DNA of 64,000 nt, taken from assembly GCA_001599755.1 (NCBI GenBank), contig BCHX01000008.1, positions 744,001 through 808,000 on the forward strand. Reading direction: 5' to 3'. The position numbers and the translations under genes were made by a program. Below the pieces are notes generated by a model. That model searched no databases. It was not told the DNA's origin and saw nothing but the letters and a program-made list of their open reading frames with translations. Below, in pieces: positions 1-11,592 of this stretch. Every line of letters starts with the position of its first letter. Position 1 is the first letter of the stretch. The stretch comes from Gliomastix tumulicola. Taxonomy: Eukaryota > Ascomycota > Sordariomycetes > Hypocreales > Bionectriaceae.

Positions 1-2003
1 TTGAGCCCGTTGTCTGCCATGACGTTCAGGACCTTGCTCGCCTCGTTCACGGTGCGGCAGAATGGAATCATGACGATAGCGTTCGTGAAACCGAGAGTCT
101 CGCGGAGCTTCTTGATAGCGCGGCACTCCAGTTCGAAACCCTCTCGGTAGCGAGGCGAGTAGTACCGCGAGGCTCCGCGGAAGCCAAGCATGGGATTCTC
201 CTCCTGCGGTTCAAAGTCAGCGCCACCAATCAAGCCCGCATACTCGTTCGTCTTGAAGTCACTCAGGCGGATGATGGCGGGCTGAGGATGGACGGCAGCA
301 CACAGCGCCGCGAGGCCCTGCGCAAGCTTGTCGACAAAGTAGTCTGGCTTGCTCTGGTATCCAATGGTGAGCTGCTCGATCTTGTTCCTGACTGTTGTAT
401 CTCTGAGCGAGTCAAAGTGCACCAGCGCCATGGGGTGCACTTGGATGGCGTTTGACACCACGAACTCCATGCGTGCGAGGCCGATGCCGTCCGCCTTGAG
501 TCGCCACCAGCGGTATGCTGCCGCCGGATTGGCAAGGTTGAGCATGATGCTAGTTCTCGTGCTTGCGATCTTACTCATGTCCACAATCTCAGTCTTGATC
601 TCGGCAAAGCCCTCGTAAATGAAGCCCTCGTCACCCTCAGCACAGGAGAGAGTGACGTCTTGACCTGTATGGAGGACATAGGTGGCATTTCCTGTGCCCA
701 CAACAGCTGGGAGACCCAACTCGCGGCTAACAATGGCGGCGTGAGAAGTTCTTCCCCCACTGTCCGCTATGATCGCTGCCGCCCGCTTCATAATTGGTAC
801 CCAGTCGGGGTCTGTTGCCTCCGTGACCAGGATAGATCCATCGACGAATTTGTCAATGTCCTTGGCGTGCTCAATGATGCAAAGCCGTCCCGACACGGCC
901 GCGTCACCGATGGACAACCCCTTTGTCAGGAGTTTTCCCCGACTGCCAATCTTGTAAGTCTTGAAGTACCCAGGGTCTCTGCGCGAATGAACCGTTTCCG
1001 GTCGAGCCTGGACGATGAACAGTTCGCCTGTGTGACCGTCCCTCGCCCACTCCATGTCCATTGGTATCCCATAGTGCTTCTCAATCTTGCAAGCCCAACG
1101 AGCCAGTTTCAAGATCTCTTCGTCGCTCAAGACAAGAGTTGCACGTTCGGCCTTTGATGTCGGTGCATTGCGCGTCGGTGGCTGTCCCGGTGTGCCTAGA
1201 ACCATCTTGACCGCCTTGTCGCCTCGTTTCCTCTGCACAATGGGGACCAGGTCCTCGTCCGACAACAGAGGCTTGAATACCTGGTACTCGTCCGGGTTGA
1301 CGGTTCCCTGGACGATGTTCTCGCCGAGGCCCCAGGCGGCGTTGATGAGCACCATCTTATCGAAGCCGCTCTCCGTATCAATTGAGAACATGACTCCAGA
1401 CCCTCCCAGGTCAGAGCGCACCATGCGCTGTACGCCGATGGACAATGCAACTCCAAGATGGTCGTATTCTTGAGTCTGGCGGTAACTGATCGCGCGGTCT
1501 GTGAAGAGTGAGGCGTAGCACCGTCGGCAGGCACTGAGCAGGTCCTCCGTTCCCGAGATATTCAGGAACGATTCCTGCTGCCCGGCGAAGCTTGCGTCCG
1601 GTAGGTCCTCGGCCGTAGCACTAGACCGCACAGCAACGCGCAAGTTTTGGACCCCGGCCTCCTCGGATAATTTTTCATATGCGGCCGTAATAGCATTTGA
1701 GACGTCTACCGGCCAGTCCCCACGGAGGAAGAGCTTTCTGATATCACGGCCTGTCTCGGCGAGCGTCGCCTTGCCCGACGTCCACTCGTCGATCAGGGAG
1801 GATATATCGCTCTCAATGCTATTTGCGTCGATAAAGTCCCAGTATGCCTTGGCTGTTGTGGCAAATCCCGGTGGCACGCTGATCCCCTCGTCACGCAGGT
1901 TGGCGATCATCTCACCAAGCGACGAGTTCTTCCCACCAACGGTTCCCACGTCGGCGCGAGTGAGATGCTCAAATCGACAGACATAGATCTGCGTGAAACC
2001 CAT
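1..2003 (-). CDS. ppsA-like: Phosphoenolpyruvate synthase (pyruvate, water dikinase), 3' end outside window
   Basis: The reading frame starts at the ATG at 2003 and stays open for 667 codons to the window edge with no intron, so the C-terminal end is missing. The N-terminal ATP-grasp nucleotide-binding domain begins with GTVGGKNSSLGEM near residue 20 and contains RSSATAEDLP near residue 120. The phosphohistidine swivel motif GGRTSHAAIVSRELGLP follows, with its histidine at residue 421 (codon 741-743). As far as I recall this is the same number as the catalytic His of E. coli PpsA. The start of the PEP-binding barrel domain (GLARMEFV) comes next. The known reaction is ATP + pyruvate + water to PEP + AMP + phosphate (EC 2.7.9.2), a gluconeogenic step. 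Most fungi make PEP through PEP carboxykinase, so a long intronless bacterial-type enzyme suggests horizontal origin (inference). PPDK is less likely because the N-terminal order matches PpsA. Confidence 0.9.
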   Translation of the reverse strand, partial: MGFTQIYVCRFEHLTRADVGTVGGKNSSLGEMIANLRDEGISVPPGFATTAKAYWDFIDANSIESDISSLIDEWTSGKATLAETGRDIRKLFLRGDWPVDVSNAITAAYEKLSEEAGVQNLRVAVRSSATAEDLPDASFAGQQESFLNISGTEDLLSACRRCYASLFTDRAISYRQTQEYDHLGVALSIGVQRMVRSDLGGSGVMFSIDTESGFDKMVLINAAWGLGENIVQGTVNPDEYQVFKPLLSDEDLVPIVQRKRGDKAVKMVLGTPGQPPTRNAPTSKAERATLVLSDEEILKLARWACKIEKHYGIPMDMEWARDGHTGELFIVQARPETVHSRRDPGYFKTYKIGSRGKLLTKGLSIGDAAVSGRLCIIEHAKDIDKFVDGSILVTEATDPDWVPIMKRAAAIIADSGGRTSHAAIVSRELGLPAVVGTGNATYVLHTGQDVTLSCAEGDEGFIYEGFAEIKTEIVDMSKIASTRTSIMLNLANPAAAYRWWRLKADGIGLARMEFVVSNAIQVHPMALVHFDSLRDTTVRNKIEQLTIGYQSKPDYFVDKLAQGLAALCAAVHPQPAIIRLSDFKTNEYAGLIGGADFEPQEENPMLGFRGASRYYSPRYREGFELECRAIKKLRETLGFTNAIVMIPFCRTVNEASKVLNVMADNGL

Positions 2004-3338
2004 TTTGAAGAAAGTAGAGTAACATGTAGGTATTTGGTCTTTGTGAGATTAACTGTCGAGCTTGGGTGACATGACGACTCACACTCTACATATAGGCCAA
2101 GCTGGAATCGAGGATGTCCTATGTTGGCTTTCCGGGAAATCATCGCTGGTCATTATCTTCTTCCCAAACACCTTCAAAAAAAAAATGCTGTTGTATATCT
2201 CATAACCCCATTATCATGCCAGGGGCTTCGGACCGGGATTGTTGCCTGACTGACATCCAATGGTGGTATGACCTGGAACGCAGACAGCAAGGTTTTGAGT
2301 TCATAGTTAAGGCTCTAAACTGGGGACGTTTTCTCCTCTGAATGGTGGCAAATTGACGGCCAAGCTTACAAGAGTATAAATACCCTTCTAACCCTACTAT
2401 GATTCGCCGCAAATTCTGCAATCATGCATCAATAATCCACGGCGTTTGTAAATCTGTCAAATATGCCCGTACGGTACTTTACTCTAAGTACACAGTCTGC
2501 CAATTTTTACCTGTTGCCCTCGGTCATCATCGATGACCAAGACATCACCTACCGCGGTCAGCCACTGAGCAGCTGGCACGCTCGATGGCGACGTGACGAG
2601 ATAGCAAAGATAAAGGACCCAGGTCGGCATGACGTACGGAGAAGCACGCTACAACGGTATCCCCAACCGGCAGCAGTCCTCGCTAACAGTTCCATAGAGC
2701 CTCGGTTCAAGGGTAGAAGCTACCGGCCAATGACACTAGAGGAATTAGGCATCAGTTGTCACACTGCATGGGTAGTAGGTCGGCAATATACAGCCTCACG
2801 TATTACCCCAAGTGCAAATGCAGTGATAATGCTATGATACCCTAATGACGTCGGTTCGCGAGCTAAGGCCTTTTGTATGCTAGTCCAAAGTCAAAGTGGT
2901 TTGATGGGATAGACAGAGTTGACGCGTCACGCCTCTAATCTCAACATAGCTGTCAGCACGCAGCCTCTAGTTCCGGAAATATTCCGCACCGGCGTGACCG
3001 ATTCTAGCTCAGAGCGGTGTTGCCTAAGGACAAAAAAGTCGGGTAAAAGTCTGTCTCAGCTTTAATCAGGATAGGCTTCGTCTTAGCCGGCCTAGTTGGA
3101 ACGAATGGTTCACAACGGAGACCACGAGGAGGTCATCATAGCAGAACGTCATAGGGATATCAATTAACTCATGTAACTAAAGCAATATTGTGAAATGCAG
3201 CCAGTAGTCATCCAGTCTCGTGAGACGATGAAGCGAAATAGCAACGTGAAAGACGCTTAGAACTTTTCCATACTCCTGCACAAAGTCCATCCACCAGCGC
3301 CATCAAACCAAAGATCAATCTAGATACGAGCCGCGCCT
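2004..3338. other. Intergenic region between PEP synthase and bHLH gene
   Basis: This 1.3 kb stretch holds the promoter of the PEP synthase gene at its left end. A TATA-like TATAAATA lies at about 2374-2381, upstream of an open frame at 2463-2837 (124 codons). I recognise nothing in that product and do not call it a gene. The rest shows no structure I can name. Confidence 0.5.
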
Positions 3339-4330
3339 TCATCCTTCGTCCTTAACAGCATGTTGCTGCACACTGTAGATTTGGTACATATTCTTCAGCC
3401 CGTCGCAGGTCTTCAACTTCAGCTTGAGGAGATGGTTCTCCGCCTCCAAGGACTCGATCCTCTCGCTGGCCATGTCCAAAACGGCACCCCGGCTCAAAGC
3501 TTCAAACTTGCCGCCGAGCCGCGGGCTGTCATTCGTCTGATCTTTCAGGAGCACCTTGAGTAGGCCAAGGAACCTGGAGTTCAGACGGCTTCGGTAGTTC
3601 TTCTCGACCTTGTTGTGGCGGTTCCGGACCTTGAGATTCTCTCCATCGCCGCTGCCGCCTCTGGGGCTCTGTGAGGGAGACTGCGATGATCTTGAGCCTT
3701 GCGACGGGATGCCAAATCGCACGCGTTGACTTGGGCTTTTGGACGAGCTTGAGACTGTCTCTGACGGGACTGCTGGGGGCTCGGGAGGCAGCTCAAGTTG
3801 CGATGGGGAGACGACCGGCGGCTCGACTTTCTCGGCCGCCTCGGGCATGGTCTCCATATAGTTCCCCGCAGGCTGGTCCCACGGTAGTACTGACGGCCCA
3901 ACCCAAGCTTGATTCCACAGCGCGGCCATAGACGGTGACGGGGCCGTGGCGCCAGTGGTTGTTGAGGGCGTTCCTTGTAACCCCAAAGGCGGCGAGGAGC
4001 TTGGGGAGTTGAGGCTATTTGGTGGAACAGATGTGAGGCCCGCCTCTAGGGGGCTCATGATCCAGGGTCGGGTAGGTAGGACACGATCCTGGCTGTTGGG
4101 CTGCAAGAAGGCGTCTTGAGGCAAAGGCGTCGGTGGAAGGACTAATGGTTCTGGAAGCTCCAGAGGGAGTAGTGGTAACCAGTTGCCATAGTCGTCTTGG
4201 GAGTATTCAATGTCGGGCTGTGTGAAGTTGTCAGAATAGGTCACCAATATTCGTCTCATAAAGCAGGAAAGCTTACCATCATCAATGCCTGATGCTGTCG
4301 AGTCTGTAATTGATTCGAGATAGTTTCCAT
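3339..4330 (-). CDS. bHLH transcription factor, SREBP-like basic region
   Basis: Two exons are proposed: 4277-4330 (18 codons from ATG 4330) and 3339-4217. They are joined over a 59-bp intron (GTAAGC..CACAG, phase 0). The product is 310 residues. The middle is Pro/Ser rich and probably disordered. The C-terminal 95 residues form a bHLH: basic region HNKVEKNYRSRLN at about 219-231, helix 1, a long loop containing LGGKF, then helix 2 running into a heptad-like leucine stretch (ESLEAENHLLKLKLK). The Tyr at residue 226 in the basic region is the hallmark of SREBP-type factors, which bind sterol regulatory elements as well as E-boxes. No membrane anchor is present, so this is a soluble nuclear protein rather than a Sre1-type membrane-bound precursor. 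The target genes cannot be read from sequence. The adjacent Zn2Cys6 regulator lies 1.2 kb away with no obvious link. Confidence 0.82.
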
Positions 4331-5548
4331 GGCGGCTGTTGAACTGTGAAAAAGCATTCCCAACAGCATTCCCATGAGCGGTTCCTGGGGGTTCTTTAAA
4401 TATGACGAAGTGACGCCGTCGGAATATGAAGATACAAATATTAAGGTTGCGTCGTCGGCGAGACCGATGTCACAGTTGGACAGGCAGATAACTCGGTCTG
4501 CGAAGTTCTAGACCCTCGACCGGCCCGGAGCCTCATCAGCTTCCGGTCCTTGGCAGGTCATCTCGAGACAGCCTCAGATGTGGATCGGAGGTCGCCATCT
4601 TCCGTACGCGTTCCTGTGTCCCAAACGGGGGAGCCGCGGGCAGCCCTACGAGTGTACCAGGGTAGGAGGCCTCAAAACTTTGAATCCCTCTGTTGTCCAA
4701 GCCCGAAGCAGCCACTCACCTATCGCAAGACTGGCTTCGGCCTCGTGATTCGCCCATATACGGTGATTGTAGTGCACAAGCCCGAACTAGTGTCGTAATA
4801 GCGGCAAACAAACTTCAACTACTGAGCCTCCCCGCGTGAGATGGCCTCCACCAGATCGGATAGACGGAGAATGAAGGGTCCGACTGTTTTGCGTAGCCAG
4901 TGCCGGTTTATTCCTTATAACAACGACAACCTTTTGCTATTGAGGATGTCTTCCTTTTCCCCGGGGGTTCGCCATTTGTAAGTTATGGCACTCGCCGCAG
5001 CACGGCATGGTCCATCTCGATGACTCCAGAGGTTGACAGCCACGTTTAAAGTCGTACGATGGACAGCATTGGTATCGTCTGATTTCCATTGTTGTACACA
5101 AGGAACTTTGCCACTGCTTAGTTAGACAACTGTTCAACTTCAACAGCTGGGATATTTGTGGCAGTGATGTTGAGGGTGGTCCCATACTGAAGCTGAGGTC
5201 TCAGATTTCATATCCACTTCAGGACGACGTCGGTGTCTGACTCGTAGCAAGCGATGGAGAGCCGGTCGGATAATAACAGAATCCATCCGATCTATCAAAA
5301 GAAGCAAGCTCAATGATCATCTCAGGCGATCATCCGGTTGGGAGATCGGTGCGCCTCCCCTCGTCTGCCGATGGTCTAGGGTAGCTACCCATTTTCAGTG
5401 GTTCTATGGCTATGGATGTGAATTAATTCACCGACAAGAGCGCCTAACTCCGGCCCAACGGCCTTCTTACGGCCGAGAAGCACGTTCTTCTTCCCTCTCA
5501 TCTCCCATGCCCAGACCGTGACTCTAGCAAACCACATCCTTCACCCCC
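4331..5548. other. Intergenic region between two divergent regulator genes
   Basis: This is a 1.2 kb shared upstream region of the bHLH gene (leftward) and the Zn2Cys6 gene (rightward). The only open frames are short and resemble nothing I know. I see no repeat or RNA gene. Confidence 0.5.
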
Positions 5549-7761
5549 ATGGAGCGACGGGTGCTGAAACGGCGCAGGCCGGCGTTATCGTGCATCAGCT
5601 GCCGGCGCCGGAAGATCAAGTGCGACCGGAACAGCCCCTGTGGACAGTGCGTGGCCATAAGCACGCAGTGCGCATTCCAGCAATTCGATAACCGGGCATC
5701 GCCACCAGCGCCCTCGCCGCCGCGCCCTCAAAGCCAGTTCGTGCTAGCCACGCCGCCCAGCCAAGCGTCGCAGGAGCCAGTCGATCATGAAGCCCATGCT
5801 GCTGCTGCTGAGATTGGACATCTTGTTGGACCGTTGGGCGTGCCTTCTCCTCACGGGGGCGGGGAGGAGTCCGGGGCCGAAGCCCGTGTCGTCGAACGGC
5901 ATGAGGAGCCGCAACGGACGACATACAATGTTGCCGACAGCCTCTCTGAGACTGGGCGGAATCTTCTCGCTCGACAGAACGGTCCCGGAGCTACAGACGT
6001 TGTCTTGAACAAGACCAGGATCCTTCGCTGGAGCAACTGGGTTGGCGCAGCTAAAGAAGTAACTACTTACTGTTGGCCCGAAGATGCCCCTGATGCACAT
6101 TAAGCTGACATACACACTATCAGTTTCGGGTCATTGGCGCATGCTACGCCGAAGCTCACGGCGGCGGGACCTCGGCGGCGTTCCAGGCGGAAGCAACCAA
6201 GGAACTGACCAGTGAGATTGGTGTTCTCTTGACCAAGATCAAAGGAGTCGCGCGGTCCTTGAAGGCCAACCGGCCGACTAGATCGACCACCTTCATTGAC
6301 CTCCCGGCGCCACCTGATCGAGACGTGGCTAAAAGGATGGCGCAGCTCTACTTTGATTCTTTCGAGGTGTGCTTTCGTATCTTACATGCTCCGTCCTTTT
6401 GGAAAGACTTTGATACGTTCTGGGACCAGCCGCAGAGCCTCAAGCTGGAACAGCGCCTGACGTTTCTCGTCGTTATCGGCCTTGGGTCGAGCCTCTGTAC
6501 CGCTGAGGAGCGCGGGAGAGATGGTCTTGAGGAGAAAGTTTATCACTGGATATATGCATCCGAGACGTGGCTCTCGGGGCCTCTAGAGAAGGATCGCCTC
6601 ACCATTGCTGGCATCCAGCTCCATTGCCTTTTAATTATGGTAAGGCAAGCTTTTTCCATCGGTGGTGATCTGGTATGGACATCGCTTGGGTCGCTGGTGC
6701 ATCGGGCGATGCAGATAGGCCTGCATCGGGATCCAAAGCACCTCCAAGGGATGTTGGTACTGGAAGCTGAGCTCAGGCGGAGGCTCTGGGCGACAATCTT
6801 GGAGTTAGCTGTTCAGGCATCGCTGGATTCGGCCATGCCACCTCGCATCTCCCTGGACGAGTTTGACACCGAGGCACCCCTCAACATCGACGATGCGGAT
6901 CTGGAGAATTCGCCGCTGGGGACTACGATTGAGCCACGGGCGGGGTTTGCATCAACATCGGTGCAAAGAGTTCTCCTTGAGTCGTTTCCGACCAGACTTC
7001 GTGTCGTGCAGCGCTTGAACAGTCTGCGATCGGCCCTGTCTTACTCGGACACGCTCAAGCTGAGCGAAGAGGTCATGGGCATCTGCCGAGCCCACAGCCA
7101 ATTCATGAAAACCCACTCCAATGCCGGGATGACAGCGTTCCATCGGAACATGCTCGACTACCTGGTCCGCAGGCATCTCATTCCCCTGCACTGCTCGTTC
7201 GCGAATGAAGCACGGACAAACCCCGTCTTCTACTCTTCTTTGAAGACCAATCTCGATACCGCCATCGCCATCATCTCGCCCGAGCCGGACGAAGGGTACA
7301 CGCAGCTGATGCTCATTGGAGGAGGCATGTTCAGAGAAGGCATCCGATATGCAAACACAGTCATCGGACTCGAGATCATCGCCGAGGCGGAATCGCAAGG
7401 GCAGATCGGCGGGTTTCGGGCCGGCAGCACAGCCTACATCGACTATCTAAAGAAGCTGGTCCATGTTATGATGGATCTCGCTACGAAGCGAGTTGCCCAT
7501 GGGGAGTCAAACGTCAAGAGCCACATGTTCATGAAGATGATTCTTGCTCAGGTGTCCTGTATCGAGCGGGGCGTTCCGTGCGAGCATGACGTCGCGCAGG
7601 GAGCGAGGGACAGCTTGCAGTTATGCTATGACGTTCTGAAGGAAAGGGCTGGGACCTTTCCGTTGCCTTCGCCGAGTGTGGGGATGGCGGATGTCGATTG
7701 GAATGATCAGTGGGCTGGCTTTGATCTGGGATTTTTCTTGTATGATAATGAGAGCCTTTGA
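5549..7761 (+). CDS. Zn(II)2Cys6 fungal transcription factor
   Basis: Exons 5549-6058 and 6124-7761 are joined over a 65-bp intron (GTAACT..CTATCAG with GCTGAC branch, phase 0), giving 715 residues. The N-terminal binuclear zinc cluster has cysteines at 15, 18, 25, 31, 34 and 41 (CX2CX6CX5CX2CX6C), with RRRKIKC following the second Cys. A fungal-specific transcription factor domain (Fungal_trans, PF04082 type) fills the middle, including FDSFEVCFRILHAPSFW and GGDLVWTSLGSLVHRAMQIG. This arrangement is typical of nuclear DNA-binding regulators of metabolism or secondary metabolism. A possible second donor near 6641 (ATG GTAAGG) is not used, because the frame continues through the conserved domain. 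The target cannot be inferred; the next gene is a secreted protease transcribed towards it. Confidence 0.88.
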
Positions 7762-8012
7762 GATGCGAGACGCCCCCCTCCATATTTTCGCGATGCCGTG
7801 ACTTCAGTTAGGAAGCTCGGTATAATGTATCTGCAGATCGACGCACTCTGGTTAGTGGCGAGAGAGGGAATGGGGTTGGGAATGACATTTAATAACACCC
7901 AAGTGCATGCATGCAACCGGGAAGAGAATGGTGAGCTATCTAGGGCAACCATTAAAAGTTGACAGGGAGTTGATAGTTAAAGCCCAACATGTTTCTATGT
8001 CCATACCTCCAC

Positions 8013-10827
8013 CTATTGCGTAGTCGCCTCGTACTTGATGGCGAAAGGGCGTGACTCTACGACAACCCAGTCCTCCTCCTTCGCCACATCTCCAAAGATC
8101 TTGAGAATGCGCAGGACGAGCTGGTACCGGCCGGCGGGCGCGTACCCGCCGTCGGCCAGCCGTCCAAGCCACAGGTTGAACTGGGCGAACCACGACTGGT
8201 AGAGGAGGGGAAAGCGGACGACCTGGCCGATAATCTCCTTGCCGCCGTCGACGCCCAGCTGGACGACGTCGATGGTGATGTTGATGGAACCCCATTCCAC
8301 CCCGATATCGAACACCGGCATGTCCCCCATCCACGAGGGGGGCTCCTCGCCCGAGTCCGGGTTGGGCAGCGTAAACGTCGCATTGGGGCCGAGGGGCACC
8401 ATGACGTACTTCTGTTCGCCGCTGCGCATGACCAGGGACGCCGTGTCCGTCGTCGTCATGGTGGCGTTGTGCAGGGAGCCGGTGAGGCCCTGGTACGGCA
8501 CGGACAGCGAGCTGCCGTCCGATCCGTCGACGGAGATGTAGCCCGACCAGTACGGGTAGCGAGCATCGTTCAGGCCGCGGGGCGCGCTGGCGGAGACGGT
8601 GATGCTCGCTGTGCCACCTGCCGGGACGGTCACCTGGGATGCGCTGAAGGTGAGCTCGGCGTGGCCCTCGACAGCCTCGTACTCGTTCGAGAAGCGGTGC
8701 ACCTCGTCTGCCTCCAGCGTATAGAAGGAGCGGGTGACGGGGGTGTGCGTGACCTCAAAGAGGACCTCGGCGTCACCGCGATTCACAATGGTCAGGTTGA
8801 GGGCCTCCAGCCGATTGGCGGTGTCGTTGAACGATAGGCTCGATGGCTCCAGGTGGACGTCTGTATAAGCGGCGTCAAAGACCTGGATGAGTCCAGCGCC
8901 CTGCTGAGCGGCCGGCGCCAGCCAGTCCTCGGGCGCGTCCGTGAACTCATCCTTGAACACGTGAGGCTTGGCAGTGGATGACAGGAGGTTCTCAAAGAGC
9001 CTAGGGTCGGGCTTGATGCCTCGCGCCTCGGCGAGCAGGGCCATGGCCGCTGCGGCAAAAGGCGCCGCCATGGATGTACCGGAGAGGACCCCGAAACTGC
9101 CCTGCTCGACCGGCAGGGTAGAGAGGATGCTGCCGCCGGGCGCGGCAAACTGCGGCTTGAGGTACATGTCAAACGTAGGGCCCCAGGAGGAGAAGGGGCT
9201 GGGCACACCTCCGGTCTTCTTGTTGTCCTCGATGGCGACAACGTCTCGCGCGTCATCGCGCTGCTGGATCTTAGCCGAGATGGTCGAACCCGCCTTAAGC
9301 GCCTTGACCCAGGACTCTCCCTGGGCCTGAGATACCAGAGCTACGCCCCGTAGATTCTCGGTTCCCTCATACCACTCGACATCAATAAGGTCGCTGAGGC
9401 TCCCATTATCATCATTATAGAGTATGAAGAATCGGGCGCCCTTGCTGGCAATGTTAATAGCCTGGGTAACAGAGTCACACTCGCTGCTCCGGCGTAGAAG
9501 GACATAGTACGCGCCCAGGTCAGGCGTATCATCTGGCAAGGGCTCGCACGCATCCGAGGGATTGTCCACGTCGTAGCCTGTCACCCACAGCTCGCCCTCA
9601 GCCCCATCAAAGTAGTTGGGATACCCCCACTGCCACAGGAACACTTGCCCGTTAGTCTCATTATCCACGGTGAAAAAGGCCTCCTTGACCAGCACGGGCA
9701 GCTCCGAGTTCTCAAAGGACGCAACAGAGGCAACGCCCTTGCCGTCAGCCGCGCTGCTCGACACAAAGAGCTGGGCGTTGTTGTTGCCCGCCGAGAGGGT
9801 ACAGGGGACGCCCTTGTCGACGATGCGGCTCACGGAGGCGGCCCAGGGCTCCTCCGTCCAGCCGCTCTGACCGCCGATAGAGGCCGAGATGATGTCGGCG
9901 CCGTCCTCGTAGGCCCTGTTGAAGGCGTCGAGAAGCACCTCGGTAGTGACCTCGCCATAGCACCCGAACACCCGGTAGGCTGCGAGGGTGACGTCCGGCG
10001 CAGCACCACCGCCGAAGCCAGGCGGCGTTCCATCACCTTTGCTGGCGGCGATGATGCCGGCCACGTGCGTGCCGTGGCCGCCGCAATCATCAGGATCATC
10101 GTCGGGGACAGGTTCGTTGTGGCCATCGTAGTCGTCGCCGACCAGATCGTAGCCAGCCGAGACCAGGCAGCCCTCGCCAAAGCAGCCCCCGAGGCTGGGA
10201 TGTTGGTAGTCAATCTGAGACATTAGCTCCCGCTTTCTACACCGATGTCTGGGGGGGCGAGGTGTCTGCTTACACCAGTGTCAATAACGGCAATCCTGAC
10301 GCCCTTGCCGGTGATACCCTTGGCGTGCATCCGATCGACCTGGGTCATGACATGCGGCCCATTGCCTGGCGTGCTGTTGGTGTGTTGGCACTTCCGGAGC
10401 GTGTTTTGGACAGCCGCCGCAGCGTGTGTCGAGTTACCGTGCGGGCGGACGTCTAGCTCCGGCCGATCCCACAGCCTCACGGGCCATATGTTCTTGACGG
10501 CCGGGAGGGAGGCGAGCTGGGCAGCCCTCTGCTCGGGGGTGTCGGACTCGTCCAGCTGGATAGAGATACCTTGGAAGAGCTCATAGTCAAACTCCATGCG
10601 TGTTGTGTACACCGTCTCGGCCTGGATACGGAACTGGTCACGGTTCTATACGTGGGATTCGTTAGCAATTTGGTCACCCAGTGTAGGAGGGCGTAACGCA
10701 CGGCGCCCTCATCAAATTCGACAATGTAGGCGCCCGGGACTGTTTTCAGCTCCGTTGGTTCTGCCCTTTGAATGGCGGCTGCCACAGACGTGGCTGCGAG
10801 CAGCGATAGCACGACGGAACCAATCAT
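8013..10827 (-). CDS. Secreted subtilisin-like serine protease (S8, vpr-like) with PA insert and Fn3-like domain
   Basis: Three exons are proposed: 10702-10827, 10274-10645 and 8013-10214. The introns are 56 bp (GTGCGT..TATAG) and 59 bp (GTAAGC..CTCAG), both phase 0, and the product has 899 residues. The signal peptide is MIGSVVLSLLAATSVAAA, followed by an inhibitor I9-like prodomain up to about residue 140. The catalytic triad motifs are present: Asp in VIDTGIDY across the second splice junction, His in GHGTHVAG, and Ser in GTSMAAP. A PA-type insertion lies between His and Ser, and a C-terminal Fn3-like (fn3_5) region completes the usual fungal 'minor extracellular protease vpr' architecture. 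Its role is extracellular protein degradation, in nutrition or host tissue. An upstream longer frame exists but begins with TTG, so the ATG at 10827 is chosen. A TATAAAAG box lies about 98 bp upstream. Confidence 0.92.
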
Positions 10828-11592
10828 GACGTTGAAGGACAAGACGATGACAGGTGAATGAGAGAGAGGTATAGTGACAAGATCTTGTACATATTTTCAA
10901 CTATCCCACGCAACCGTTCAGACCCTTTTATAACCCGGCGCTGGCGGTATCAACCATGTCGAGAGATGTTTAACGACATTCAGTTGGACGCCATGGTTCT
11001 GGTACCCGCGATACCCCTGCCCGAGAGCGGCAGGTTTTGTCCGCAAAAGTAATATTGAGTGGCACAGCTAAGACCTTAGCACAAATCAGATGCACGGGCG
11101 AACCGAAGGGACCACGTGGAGTCAAGAGTCTGCGGCCCGCCCCCTGACAAAAGTCCTAATTATACGAGCCAGCCATGAAGCTTCAACTGGGTTGCTCAGC
11201 GTCACATCCGCTTACCTTGGCCGCGTCAATCAACATGGTCCCCCCCCTGTGTATGCGCACGCGTAAACGGCTCGGTTGCTTTGTCCCAGCCGAGATGGAT
11301 GCCGGGCGAGGTGTGCAATGTACGAGAGATATGGGAAAATCGGGGCCAAACTACATGGTGTTGCTTATGGGCTGAGGCGGTGGATTTGATAGCGTGAGAA
11401 ATGCAGGATTTAGCTGCCTCTACGAGCATTAGCTAGCTATTGTCAACAGCTCTTGGTGAAACAACTGATTGCCTGCATGGTAACCCGACGGCCACATATG
11501 AGTAGCGTATAGACAATCTCGCATACTCTCTAGAAACTGATCTGCGGCCGGGATATCTGTCTCCTTGCACAATTTCCTAACGGTGATCCCCT
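10828..11592. other. Intergenic region upstream of the subtilase
   Basis: This holds the subtilase promoter at its left end and the 3' flank of the AAA ATPase gene at its right end. Apart from the TATA box I see nothing in it. Confidence 0.5.
10925..10932 (-). promoter_or_regulatory. TATA box of the subtilase gene
   Basis: On the minus strand this reads TATAAAAG, about 98 bp upstream of the chosen ATG at 10827. The position is typical for a strongly expressed fungal secreted protease gene. The assignment is by position only. Confidence 0.5.

Noticed and set aside
2463..2837. Open frame of 124 codons with a TATA-like element 85 bp upstream.
   Set aside because: No recognisable motif or coding pattern; the length is within chance expectation for this composition.
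9645..10226. Plus-strand open frame of 193 codons inside the subtilase gene.
   Set aside because: Antisense shadow caused by GC-rich codon use in the subtilase.
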